Shown in pieces: positions 53,604-61,756 of a stretch of 64,000 nucleotides of DNA. Below the pieces are notes generated by a model. It was not told where the DNA came from, searched no databases, and worked only from the letters and a program-made list of their open reading frames with translations. The stretch's first letter is position 1. The number at the start of each line of letters is the position of its first letter. The DNA is taken from NCBI GenBank assembly GCA_007753915.1, contig CP036352.1, positions 1,116,001-1,180,000 of the forward strand. The letters run 5' to 3'. The position numbers and the translations under genes were made by a program. This stretch comes from Phycisphaerae bacterium RAS2. Its GTDB lineage: Bacteria > Planctomycetota > Phycisphaerae > UBA1845 > UTPLA1.

Positions 53604-54335
53604 TTACCGCGCAATCACCAACATGATGGCCGCCATGACGGCCATCCCAAGATCTTCGACCAGTGTGACTTTGGTCATGGGGAGCTTCAGGGCTGTCCCG
53701 AGACAGGCACAACGAATCGCGCTTCGCCGGAGCAGCGCACGGAGTACGCCGATGCTACCGATCAGCATGACGACCAGCGTCGCGGAATTGAGAATCGTGG
53801 GATTCCAGTTCGCAACGTAACCCACCCCCAACGCCAACTCGACGAACGGGTACGCATAGGCCCAAGTCGGCGAAGCCTTCGCGACGATGTCGTAAGAGCG
53901 ATACGCGCTCACGAAGCCATTCAAGTCCAGGAGCTTGAAAAACGAGAAAATCATGAAGAAGCCGCCCATGAACCAGGTCATAAGCGAATGCAAAGAGAAA
54001 TCTCGCGTGGTCCACGCCACAAGCGCAACCGTGCCCGTCAGATAGGCGAGAATCAAAATGAGAGGGAAGAAACTTGTGTTGTCCGCCTCCGTCGAGGCCG
54101 TTGAGGCGGGGCTCTCGACGGGCGATCCCTGCTCGGTCAACCGATACGCGCCCACCTGACTTAGAGTGTCGTTAAGCTCCGAAAAGGGGACGTGCCGCTG
54201 CATCTGCACGACCGCGCGCGGCGGGGAAAGAGTTACATGTGCCTTGAGGACACTGTCGACGCGCTGTAGTGCTTCGGTGATCCTCTGCACGCAGCTCGCA
54301 CAGTGCATCCCGGCAATTTCGTAGGTATGAGTCAC
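53604..54335 (-). CDS. HMA-domain protein fused to MauE/DoxX-like membrane domain, 243 aa
   Basis: The first 65 residues are a heavy-metal-associated domain with IAGMHCASCVQRI. After a Ser/Thr-rich linker, four transmembrane helices (FFPLILILAYLTGTVALVAW, LMTWFMGGFFMIFSFFKLLDL, YPFVELALGVGYV, ATLVVMLIGSIGVLRALL) and CACLGTALKLPM match MauE/DoxX redox-type proteins. GTG 54335 and TTG 54341 are the only close starts. It may receive copper from the periplasm or cytoplasm and reduce or transfer it; this is inference. Confidence 0.88.
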   Translation of the reverse strand: MTHTYEIAGMHCASCVQRITEALQRVDSVLKAHVTLSPPRAVVQMQRHVPFSELNDTLSQVGAYRLTEQGSPVESPASTASTEADNTSFFPLILILAYLTGTVALVAWTTRDFSLHSLMTWFMGGFFMIFSFFKLLDLNGFVSAYRSYDIVAKASPTWAYAYPFVELALGVGYVANWNPTILNSATLVVMLIGSIGVLRALLRRSAIRCACLGTALKLPMTKVTLVEDLGMAVMAAIMLVIAR

Positions 54336-54356
54336 GGCCAATGTCTCTTTGTGTTC

Positions 54357-55664
54357 TTAGTGTTTCTGGGTGCCTGTCGCCGGCGGAGCTGCGGCGATTG
54401 CGACGGGCGCTGACGGGCGCAATTGGGTGAGCGAGTACGCGCCCTGTGTGACCACAACGTCGCCCGGCGCCAATCCGCCAAGCACCTCTACAACCTGGTC
54501 ATTTGAAAGGCCCGGTGTAATGTCCTGCTTTTTGTACACGTCACCGGCCTTGATAAAGACAAAGTGCATCGGCCCGCTTTGCACGACCGCCGCCGTTGGT
54601 ACAACAACAGCCGTCTTCTCCTCGCGGAGAACGATGGCGAGATCCACGAACATGCCGTCGCGGAGCATGCCGTTCTTGTTGTCGCACTCGATGAGGACGT
54701 GCGCGGTGCGCTTGACTGGGTCCAGCGCCGGACTGATGAACCTGATTTGCCCCCCAACTAGGAAGGTCGGCTGCGCGGGAATCCGAACCCGAACCGCGTC
54801 GGACGAACGCGATGCGACGCGCGGGATCAAGGACTCCGGCAATTCGCCTTCGATCTGAACGACGCTGTAGTCAGCAACGGATAAGAGCGTCTCTCCGGCG
54901 GCAGCCCAGTGGCCGGGCCGAGCGGCCCGTTCAACGACGACGCCGTCAGCCGGCGCGACAAGGCGCAGCAGGTTAATCGGTTGGGTGTCGGACAGATCCG
55001 CTGGTACGGAATCCGCCTGCGTCCCAACGCTGTCACGAGACCATCGTAGGGCCTGCTGCCTGAGGACCGCGATTTCCTTAGTGGTCACCTCTAAGTCAAC
55101 GGACTTGAGCTTGGCCTCGCCTCTTGCTCGAAGCGCGGCTACCCGCCGCTCGGAAACCGCATTGATCGGAACGACGCCTTCGCCCGACGACTCGACGCGG
55201 TGAAATTCCGCTTCGGCCAGGGCGGCGGTCTCTTCGGCGTTTTGGGCTTCGACGCGAAGCTGTTGGACTCGCCCCTCACCGCGAACGACATCGAGCAGCA
55301 GCTTGGCCAGCTCCGGCGAATCGATTTCGACGAGAAGATCGCCCCGGCGTACTACGCTCCCCACCTGGACATGTACCGCGAGCACCTTACCAGCCGTTAG
55401 AGTTGAGATGGTCCAGTGCCGGTCGGGGGCCGCGCGGACCATCCCCGTGAGGGCCAACACGTCCTCAACGGCGCCGAAATCGACCTCCGCGGTCTTGAGG
55501 CCGATGTGCGCCGCAGTCTCGGGCGAGACCTGACGAGGCGAATCCAACTCGTAGGCCCCGACCTCTTTGTCACCATGACCTTCGTGGGCGAAAGCGACAC
55601 CGGTCCCGCCGAACAGCAAGACTAAACCGACGCAAATAACGCCATTCCAGGGCGACGAGCGCAT
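54357..55664 (-). CDS. RND efflux periplasmic adaptor (HlyD/CusB-like), 435 aa
   Basis: GGAGGTG lies before the ATG at 55664; the frame extends to 55970 without a site. The signal peptide ends VAFA and HEGHGD follows. The adaptor core has TAGKVLAVHVQVGSVVRRGDLLVEIDSPEL, an alpha-hairpin rich in Glu and Ala, then LRLVAPADGVVVERAARPGHWAAAGETLLSVADYS and VVVPTAAVVQSGPMHFVFI. No metal-binding domain is fused here, unlike the other adaptor. It is the first gene of the minus-strand efflux operon and shares its promoter region with the sigma-factor gene. Confidence 0.9.
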   Translation of the reverse strand: MRSSPWNGVICVGLVLLFGGTGVAFAHEGHGDKEVGAYELDSPRQVSPETAAHIGLKTAEVDFGAVEDVLALTGMVRAAPDRHWTISTLTAGKVLAVHVQVGSVVRRGDLLVEIDSPELAKLLLDVVRGEGRVQQLRVEAQNAEETAALAEAEFHRVESSGEGVVPINAVSERRVAALRARGEAKLKSVDLEVTTKEIAVLRQQALRWSRDSVGTQADSVPADLSDTQPINLLRLVAPADGVVVERAARPGHWAAAGETLLSVADYSVVQIEGELPESLIPRVASRSSDAVRVRIPAQPTFLVGGQIRFISPALDPVKRTAHVLIECDNKNGMLRDGMFVDLAIVLREEKTAVVVPTAAVVQSGPMHFVFIKAGDVYKKQDITPGLSNDQVVEVLGGLAPGDVVVTQGAYSLTQLRPSAPVAIAAAPPATGTQKH

Positions 55665-55913
55665 AAAAAACACCTCCGCTCCCTTGCGAGCCTTAGGTCG
55701 ACGGCAACGGCCCTCATTTGCTATTGGATGCACAGACCTGCTAGAATCTTCCCGCTCCAGCCTACAAATGTTGAATGACGTCGCGAAAAGACGGTTTTGG
55801 AGGTTGGACTTGGGTGGTCCACGCATAAGCTGGCTGGGCGACGGGATTAAGCGAACGGACGCGTGCCTTACCCGGTCTGGTTTGGCGATCCTCTTTTGCC
55901 CCCTGGAATGACC
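55665..55913. promoter_or_regulatory. Shared divergent promoter region of the efflux operon and sigma-factor gene
   Basis: About 250 bp separate the adaptor ATG (minus) and the ECF sigma factor ATG (plus). Both promoters must lie here, which makes autoregulation and control of the efflux operon by this sigma factor plausible. I could not pick out a convincing -35/-10 pair or palindrome. Confidence 0.5.
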
Positions 55914-56483
55914 ATGACCGACGCTGAATTGATCCAAGGATGTAAATGCGGTGATCGTGAGGCCCAACACGAGTTGTACGTTCGCACCTCCGAGAGGATT
56001 TACGGCCTCCTTTTGCGGATGACGCGTAATCCAGATGCGGCCTTTGACCTCGCCCAGGACGCTTACTTGCGAGCATTCAGTCGAATCGGGCAGTTCAACG
56101 GGGATTCATCGCTCGGGACATGGCTCTACCGAATAGCCGTCAACGAAGCCTTCCAATTCATGCGGCGCAAGGGCACTCGGGCGCATCACGCGGACGTGAT
56201 TCCACTGGACGCGTCAGCCGCGAATGAGGGCGATCACGTAACGACCCGGATGGACGTGAAGGAAGCCTTAGACCGGCTCGACGAGTCCGATCGGACGATC
56301 CTTGTCCTCCGCTACCAGGACGGCTTGGATTATCGGGAGATCGCCGACGTGCTGGATTGTGCCTCGGGGACGGTGGCTTCAAGTCTCAACCGTGCCAGAA
56401 ACCGGTTACGACAGATTCTAGGCGGGGGATATGGGATTTCGGAAGAAATGGCTGAGGCCAAGCATCTAACGGATGCGGAGTGA
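55914..56483 (+). CDS. ECF-type RNA polymerase sigma factor, 189 aa
   Basis: MTDAELIQGCKCGDREAQHELYVRTSERIYGLLLRM is region 2, DLAQDAYLRAFSRIGQF region 2.2-2.4, and LDESDRTILVLRYQDGLDYREIADVLDCASGTVASSLNRARNRLRQIL region 4.2. ATG 55914 is chosen over 55908 because GGA lies at a usable distance only for the former. It is followed by a zinc-finger anti-sigma gene and diverges from the efflux operon, as in metal-responsive ECF systems such as CnrH. Confidence 0.92.
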   Translation: MTDAELIQGCKCGDREAQHELYVRTSERIYGLLLRMTRNPDAAFDLAQDAYLRAFSRIGQFNGDSSLGTWLYRIAVNEAFQFMRRKGTRAHHADVIPLDASAANEGDHVTTRMDVKEALDRLDESDRTILVLRYQDGLDYREIADVLDCASGTVASSLNRARNRLRQILGGGYGISEEMAEAKHLTDAE

Positions 56484-56553
56484 ATCCGCGCGGTTACGAC
56501 GCCTTCAACGGGTGCCTTGAGCCCGCTGATGGTGCGATTGGAATGGTATTATC

Positions 56554-57420
56554 ATGAACTGCCACTCAGTGAGAGAATCGCTCGGCGCTTACCTCGATGG
56601 GGAATTGCCTGTCGAGGCCTGCGCGCCCATCGAAGCGCATCTCGCCGGATGCCCGGTCTGTACCTCAGAATTGGACATCATGCGCTCGGTCACGGAGTCG
56701 ATAGCGGAATCGGCAGCAGTTCAGGTCCCAACGCGACTTTGGACCGAAATCGAGCGTCGCCTCGACTATCCTGTTCAACGAGGGTCTAAACTCAGGATCC
56801 GATTCCTGCGAGTTCGTCGCTACGCTCTAGCCGCGAGCATCTTGATAGCGGTGGGACTTGGAGCATGGGCCTTTCTTTCGCTCGGGGGTGACGCTTCCAT
56901 TGCGAGGGCTTCGACGGTCGACTTCAGCATGCTGCTTGACGGCTTACCAAAGGACGCAGTCGCGGCATTCGAGAAATTCTTGAGCCGATACAATGCCCGG
57001 CCGGTGTTAGCGTCCGAAGCAAAGAACTTGGCGCCCCAGTTAGACTTCGAGATCCCCGCCATGCTGCCGGGGGGATTTCGTCTAGAGCAAGCCTACACCT
57101 TGCGGTTCGGCGATGAAACCGGCGCCGCCGCAAGCTACTCGCGCAACGGCGAGTTCCTTGGGGCGATCTTTCATCGGCCCGTCCATCGCGAGGAGTTTGG
57201 AACGCACAAGGATTACGAGTGCGTGATCGGCCAACACCGTGGTCACGCGGTTGCCGTTGGAGACTGGAAGCTCGTGCATGTGACGGATGCGTCGACATGC
57301 CATTGCGTCTTGAGCAAGCTGGACGACCGCTCTGAATTGCCTGATGTTCTCAAGGCTGTCGCGCCGCGCTCGATGCCTCAGTCTAATTCGGAGGAACATC
57401 CCCATGAGCAGGGATCGTAG
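56554..57420 (+). CDS. Membrane zinc-finger anti-sigma factor, 288 aa
   Basis: The N-terminus MNCHSVRESLGAYLDGELPVEACAPIEAHLAGCPVC is a zf-HC2 anti-sigma domain with the HxxxCxxC motif. A transmembrane helix (YALAASILIAVGLGAWAFLSL) is near residue 90. The outside part (about 180 residues) has the segment FEIPAMLPGGFRLEQAY and a Cys/His end (HVTDASTCHCVL) that might sense metal. It would hold the adjacent sigma factor until the signal arrives. The next gene begins inside its last codons. Confidence 0.9.
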   Translation: MNCHSVRESLGAYLDGELPVEACAPIEAHLAGCPVCTSELDIMRSVTESIAESAAVQVPTRLWTEIERRLDYPVQRGSKLRIRFLRVRRYALAASILIAVGLGAWAFLSLGGDASIARASTVDFSMLLDGLPKDAVAAFEKFLSRYNARPVLASEAKNLAPQLDFEIPAMLPGGFRLEQAYTLRFGDETGAAASYSRNGEFLGAIFHRPVHREEFGTHKDYECVIGQHRGHAVAVGDWKLVHVTDASTCHCVLSKLDDRSELPDVLKAVAPRSMPQSNSEEHPHEQGS

Positions 57421-58267
57421 GTTTTCCCCGAATGGGAACCGAACAATGCACTGTCTAACGACTGACTGGTTTTGTTCAACCATGCGCATTCCGTTGGTGA
57501 TCCCGGTTGCACTCGCTTTTTCGGTGACCGGATGTGGATTACTTACGAATCTGCCTTTCTTCCCCGGACATGTGCCAGGTGCTTCCAAAGTCGAAGTAGC
57601 AACGAAGCGACGGGGTTGTTCTGAATTCAGTCGGACAGCGGTTTTGACTGTGGTCGAGCCGGAACAAAACGGCACCTATCAGTGGTTTTTCACTGATGGC
57701 ACTGTCCAAGTCGGCCCGTCGGTCGTGCACACTTTTGACAAATCGGGCCGGCAACAAGTGCATCTAATCATCGGCAACGCGTCTCAGGATGTCACCGTGA
57801 ACATACCCGTTCAGGGTGACACAGATGGCGGTCCCGATCCATTTGGTGACACGTGTCTTCCGCCCGCAGGCGATCAGCACGTCCCGCAAGGGACCACCGT
57901 GAACTACCGTGACAAACCGCCGGCATCGGGCCCGCACTATTCGGTAGACGGTGTTGCTCCAATTGCGCCGGGCTTTTACCCGGACCCTGTGCGTCCGGAG
58001 GTATGGGTGCATAACTTGGAGCATGGCGACATCGTTATCCTTTTCGATTGCCCTGGAAACTGCGACCCGGAACTTCTTCAAGACCTACAGTCATTATTCA
58101 ACTCTGCCGTTTCACACGACATGGTGATCACGCGGTTTCCCGGCTTGCCGTCTCCAATCATGGCCATCGCTTGGCGGGTGCAGCGTAGTTTTGACTCATT
58201 CAACGCCGCCGAGCTGAAGGCATTCCATGATCGTCGCGTTGGGCAAGCCCCCGAAGGGGACGAATAG
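57404..58267 (+). CDS. DUF3105 domain lipoprotein, 287 aa
   Basis: GGAGGAAC lies before ATG 57404, which overlaps the anti-sigma gene; ATG 57482 would begin nearer the signal peptide but lacks such a site. A hydrophobic run ends AFSVTGC. A PKD-like beta domain (TYQWFFTDGTVQVGPSVVHTF) precedes the DUF3105 domain: VNYRDKPPASGPHYS, EVWVHNLEHGDIVILFDCP. The His in GPH and LEHG may bind metal; family function is unknown. Its place after sigma/anti-sigma genes suggests it belongs to the regulon. Confidence 0.85.
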   Translation: MSRDRRFSPNGNRTMHCLTTDWFCSTMRIPLVIPVALAFSVTGCGLLTNLPFFPGHVPGASKVEVATKRRGCSEFSRTAVLTVVEPEQNGTYQWFFTDGTVQVGPSVVHTFDKSGRQQVHLIIGNASQDVTVNIPVQGDTDGGPDPFGDTCLPPAGDQHVPQGTTVNYRDKPPASGPHYSVDGVAPIAPGFYPDPVRPEVWVHNLEHGDIVILFDCPGNCDPELLQDLQSLFNSAVSHDMVITRFPGLPSPIMAIAWRVQRSFDSFNAAELKAFHDRRVGQAPEGDE

Positions 58268-58534
58268 GATGTATCACAAACGAAACACCCAGACCACGTC
58301 TGGACCGTCCGGTTTCGATCTGCTCGCGCGGCTCCCGGCCGCAACGTCGCCGTCAGAAAGATGCGGAAGTTACCACACGACTTCGAGGACAACCATGCCC
58401 CCGACGATTGAATTGAGCGTCCAGAAGCACTCGTGTGTGGCGAGGTATCCGGCGCGCCAATTGCTAGAGCAATGTAGAAAAGCCGTAAATTCGGAAGCGG
58501 CAAGCGTCATTTCGAACCGTTGGGAGTCCAAGAA

Positions 58535-58666
58535 ATGATGGGTGTCAAGAAATCCTTAATCGGCGTGGTTTTCTGTGGCGGCTGCCTTGCCTCTTCCAAC
58601 GGGTATGGGCACAATGATGGGTGGATAAGGCTGGTGCTGACATTCTTAGCACGCGTCGCGGTGTGA
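58535..58666 (+). CDS. Possible small exported peptide, 43 aa
   Basis: GGGAG about ten bases upstream and two ATG codons in a row begin MMGVKKSLIGVVFCGGCLASSNGYGHNDGW, which looks like a signal peptide or a truncated exported protein. Its TGA is immediately before the next gene. It could be a leader or a relic; evidence is limited to start context and composition. Confidence 0.4.
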   Translation: MMGVKKSLIGVVFCGGCLASSNGYGHNDGWIRLVLTFLARVAV

Positions 58667-58700
58667 TATGAATTGGCTCCGGATAACCGAGAGGAAAGGC

Positions 58701-59735
58701 ATGTTCATCGGAAAGAATTCCGCGATCGTTTTCCGTTACAGCATCTACACATTTATGCTCGTCATGTTCGCTCACCGCTCCGCGCTGGCGCAGTGCGGCG
58801 GGAGGGGTGGGGGAATGTCCTGCGGCGGACATTCGATGTCAGGTCATGACATGGGACATGCAAGTCATTCCAGTGGACTTTCTAACGGGCATTCGACAAC
58901 CGGCCATACTCCGGGAACCCCCCATTCGAGTACTATCAGGAACCATTCGTGGGGCGGTGCGGCACCCAGTAATTGGATGTTGCCAAGCGGACACGGCACA
59001 CATGCTGAACAAGGTCGTCCCGGAAACTCCCCGAGTTGGTCGAGTACCCCGATCGGAATCCGCCAAAGCGGCGCACGCCTCGCCAACGGCTTGGTGGATC
59101 CAACCATCCGCAGTCGTGCGTCAATCGCCTTTCGAACTTCGTTACCCGGGCATGCCATGAACCACTGGAATGGCGCAGGCAATTCCGCAGGTCGGATGAA
59201 TTCTGGCGTCGATGATACTGCACCGGTCGGTTCGCCACGACTTCAACGGACGATATCCTCATCCTCTCTACTCCCTCGATTGCCATCTACTGACTCCAAC
59301 GGAATCCAGTTCAGCAATCACTCGGCCCACCGACCCTATCAAGATCTGACATCGGACTCGTCTCCGGGTTTGGCCGCGAAGCTCCGGAGCCGAGCACGGT
59401 CAGGTATGTCCTTGCCGGGTTCCCTTGGTTTACGATCGCAAACACAATCTGACCAAACGGCATTGCAAACGTCTCGCATCCGCTCCTTGGATTCAACCCA
59501 CGCGAGCCACACTTGGCCAAACCCGAATTCTCGATTTGAAGAGAGCGTTCCTCCGACGAACGTCTGGACGCCTTGGGGGGCATCAGGCACGCGTCCGGTT
59601 CTTAGGTCTTCGTTGGACGGTTTCAGCGCCATCGAGTTGCCGGCAACTGGTGGCTTGGAAGCCTTCATGGCCCGAACTCGCAAAGCCCCAACCACGCAGC
59701 CAGGGAACGAGCCCTCAACGCAAACTGGAATATAA
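58701..59735 (+). CDS. Exported Cys/Met/His-rich protein, 344 aa
   Basis: GAGGAAAGGC precedes ATG 58701, better than ATG 58668. The signal peptide ends SALA. The mature N-terminus CGGRGGGMSCGGHSMSGHD and nearby HASHSSG, NGHSTTGH, THAEQG clusters form a likely metal-binding head of about 45 residues. The remaining 270 residues are Ser/Arg/Pro-rich and look disordered. It follows the sigma/anti-sigma/DUF3105 genes on the same strand and could be a periplasmic copper sink. No family is recognised. Confidence 0.7.
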   Translation: MFIGKNSAIVFRYSIYTFMLVMFAHRSALAQCGGRGGGMSCGGHSMSGHDMGHASHSSGLSNGHSTTGHTPGTPHSSTIRNHSWGGAAPSNWMLPSGHGTHAEQGRPGNSPSWSSTPIGIRQSGARLANGLVDPTIRSRASIAFRTSLPGHAMNHWNGAGNSAGRMNSGVDDTAPVGSPRLQRTISSSSLLPRLPSTDSNGIQFSNHSAHRPYQDLTSDSSPGLAAKLRSRARSGMSLPGSLGLRSQTQSDQTALQTSRIRSLDSTHASHTWPNPNSRFEESVPPTNVWTPWGASGTRPVLRSSLDGFSAIELPATGGLEAFMARTRKAPTTQPGNEPSTQTGI

Positions 59736-59886
59736 TGCTCGCTGCGCCGGTGGTTTCAGTCGCAAGGCCGGAATCGGTGCATCCGTTTCGCATCCTTGGT
59801 AAGGTTTCTATACGGTTTCGTGCCCAGAGACGATGAAAACTGGCCGTGGGGGTGACTTATGTTCCCATTTGCGCTACTCTAGCCGG

Positions 59887-61172
59887 GTGAAACACCGTTT
59901 GTTTCACGATCGTCAGAATCATGCGAACGCGTGGCCTGACGTCTGAATCGTGGGATCGGACAACCGGTAAACCTGACCACCAATCAGGCTAAGGAGGCGG
60001 AGTTCATCACCCGCCATGTTCGAGTGCTCGTAGCGCTGGATGCCAGGAGACTGGCTCGTCCAGTGCGAGGGAGGCTCGGCTGAGTAATCCCAAGCTTTTG
60101 GAGTAATCCAGCCGTTCGATCCCATACACATCATGGGCGAGTCGCTCGTACCTGGCCGCGCCGTGGTTCGCCACGGGGGCAAGCCTCGTCGAAAGCGTCC
60201 GCTTCGTTCTTTGAATATGAAAACTGGGCGACCGGGACAAACTCGTGCTTTTGCGCGAGCCGGATCAGCCAAAGTGGGTGATGCCGCCACACGGCGGCTA
60301 ATCCCCCTGCGGGGTTCGGGACCGTCTGACGCACGCAAGTGCGGCAGCGGCCCGTTCAACGCCAGCCCGGGCAGGGAGCTTGTCTGCGGTGACGCAGACG
60401 ACCGGCGCGATGATAAGCGTCGGCATTCCGCTTCAAACGGCGGATGGTGAAAAGCTCAACTGCGAAAGGCGGGAAACCGCTTCTGGGTGAGATCGATCGG
60501 AGACGTGCCGAACTGCGATAGAAAGACCTTCGCTGACGGGTAAGGGGAGCTTCTAGATTCGTACCCCGAAATCGTCCGTCATGATTGCGGACGAAACGAT
60601 GTCAACGGCGGAAGCCGTCGGCATACAGCGATGTGAGCAACGTGTGCGGGAGAGACGCACATGATGCTTCCAGGTCAAGCGACGTGAACGATCGATCGAA
60701 GACTGGTTCTAACCGGGGAAGGACTCTGGCAGCCGGGGTGATGCCCGGTGCCCGCTAGTCGAGCGGGTGCTTCAAACGCCGGAGTCTGGGAGCGGGGCCT
60801 CAGTAGGAGCACGCGGAAGCGTGGTGGCAAAGCGGCAAGGCAGTCGCGATGCCGTTCGAGTGTTACGGGTGGTGCCGGGCACAAGATCGACGACGAAAGG
60901 GCCGACGAGCAATTTCCCATGTTTGCAGACGTGTCGGCGCGGCGCCGGGGCAGGAGAGGCCTGCCTCGGCCCGCTTCGATGGGTCGGAAGACAGCCAATG
61001 CGGTCAAACGAGGACCCTCGGGAGAGGGCCGTCGTTTGGCAGCGGAATGACGATCCACAGTCGGGGTGTACCCGTCGGTGGATCGTTGGTTTTTACCCGC
61101 AACCGCTATGTGAACGCGGTTGCGATCATCGTCGTGCGAAGCACGCCGGTTTCTCGAACGAAATCGAGAACC
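59887..61172 (+). ncRNA. Large ornate structured RNA candidate (about 1.3 kb)
   Basis: No frame in either direction looks protein-like, but perfect hairpins follow one another: GTGAAAC/GTTTCAC (59887-59907), CCGTGG-TTCG-CCACGG (60161), GCCGCC-ACAC-GGCGGC (60283), CGCAC-GCAA-GTGCG (60330), GTCTGCG-GTGA-CGCAGAC (60382), GCGG-GAAA-CCGC (60469), TCGTCCG/CGGACGA (60572-60594), ACGGC-GGAA-GCCGT (60605), CCCGCT/AGCGGG (60751-60767), CACGC-GGAA-GCGTG (60810), an 11-bp stem at 60944-60970, CAAACGA/TCGTTTG enclosing CCCTC-GGGA-GAGGG (61005-61038), CGATCCAC/GTGGATCG (61051-61085) and CGCAACCGC/GCGGTTGCG (61098-61124). Six loops are GNRA and one UUCG, only when read on the plus strand. Exact ends and function are unknown. 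Confidence 0.65.
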
Positions 61173-61458
61173 TATGTGCATGAAGCACGATGATGAATGC
61201 GTGTTGCTACGCAATAGGCAACTGCGATGAATGAATCTAGCGCGGGCGGCGTGAGCGGCAAGGGTCGCAGGCGATGGAGCGACCGAATGCCGCATTTCGC
61301 GAGGGCGAGCTGATTCAAACAAGGCATGACTCATGCGTAGCGAACGCGATGGTTTATTGAAAGGAGGTGGTTCTGCACGCTGAGCCGAGAATCGTGAGAC
61401 GTACCGCGGGGCACGGCGTGGAGGAGGTTTGTGTATCGAGCGAAAGGAGGTGATTCGC
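61173..61458. other. Linker between structured RNA and companion ORF
   Basis: About 290 bp with weaker structure. It contains a first GAAAGGAGGT element near 61359-61368, followed at five bases by a CTG that opens a 26-codon frame ending at 61453 inside the ribosome binding site of the next gene. This may be a leader frame or chance. Confidence 0.4.
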
Positions 61459-61680
61459 ATGGGTTGGTGGCGCACGAGGAGCGGTAGCGTCATCGGCGAC
61501 AGTCCGGCCGACATCATCGAGGAATTCGATGAACGGTATTGGCCGGAGCCGACGAATATTCCGCCTGACGTGCGGGCACGCATCGTTGCGTGCTATCAAG
61601 AGGATTTCGACCGGGAGCCGACAATGCAGGAGCTTCGCGACTTGCTGGCGTTCTGCGGTCCGGGTCCAGAGAAGGATTGA
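61459..61680 (+). CDS. Small acidic protein next to structured RNA, 73 aa
   Basis: GAAAGGAGGTGATTCGC, almost a perfect anti-16S complement, precedes the ATG. The sequence MGWWRTRSGSVIGDSPADI, DERYWPEPTNIPPDVRARIV and PTMQELRDLLAFCGPGP suggests a compact helical protein of about 70 residues. I do not recognise a family, although the start resembles small proteins of unknown function with a GD-x-PADI motif. It lies between the RNA and the 222-aa ORF and is probably co-transcribed with both. Confidence 0.7.
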   Translation: MGWWRTRSGSVIGDSPADIIEEFDERYWPEPTNIPPDVRARIVACYQEDFDREPTMQELRDLLAFCGPGPEKD

Positions 61681-61712
61681 AGCTCGAACGAAAGGAGGTT
61701 TAAGCAGGCTTC

Positions 61713-61736
61713 GCGGGTTGTGCCAGAACAACCCGC
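61713..61736 (+). promoter_or_regulatory. Perfect hairpin between the two companion ORFs
   Basis: GCGGGTTG and CAACCCGC flank an eight-base loop and are followed by ATTTT, then the ribosome binding site of the next gene. An orphan GAAAGGAGGT lies 14 bases before it. It could act as an attenuator, a processing site, or a weak terminator. Confidence 0.55.
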
Positions 61737-61756
61737 ATTTTGGAAGGAGAAAATGC

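Noticed and set aside
58078-58503. 141-codon minus-strand frame over the end of the DUF3105 gene
   Set aside because: It overlaps a well-supported gene and has no domain or start context.
59731-59736. TATAAT as a promoter for the structured RNA
   Set aside because: The hexamer is perfect but no -35 element stands at a suitable distance and it overlaps the end of a gene; kept only as a weak possibility.
60635-60669. A GAGC-starting hairpin that resembles group II intron domain V
   Set aside because: The loop is not a clean GNRA, the internal loop is symmetric instead of a two-base 3' bulge, and no intron-encoded reverse transcriptase or clear 3' end follows.
60675-61583. A 302-codon minus-strand open frame over the structured-RNA region
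   Set aside because: Composition is Arg/Ser/Pro-rich without domains, and it runs antisense to many perfect hairpins whose tetraloops make sense only on the plus strand.
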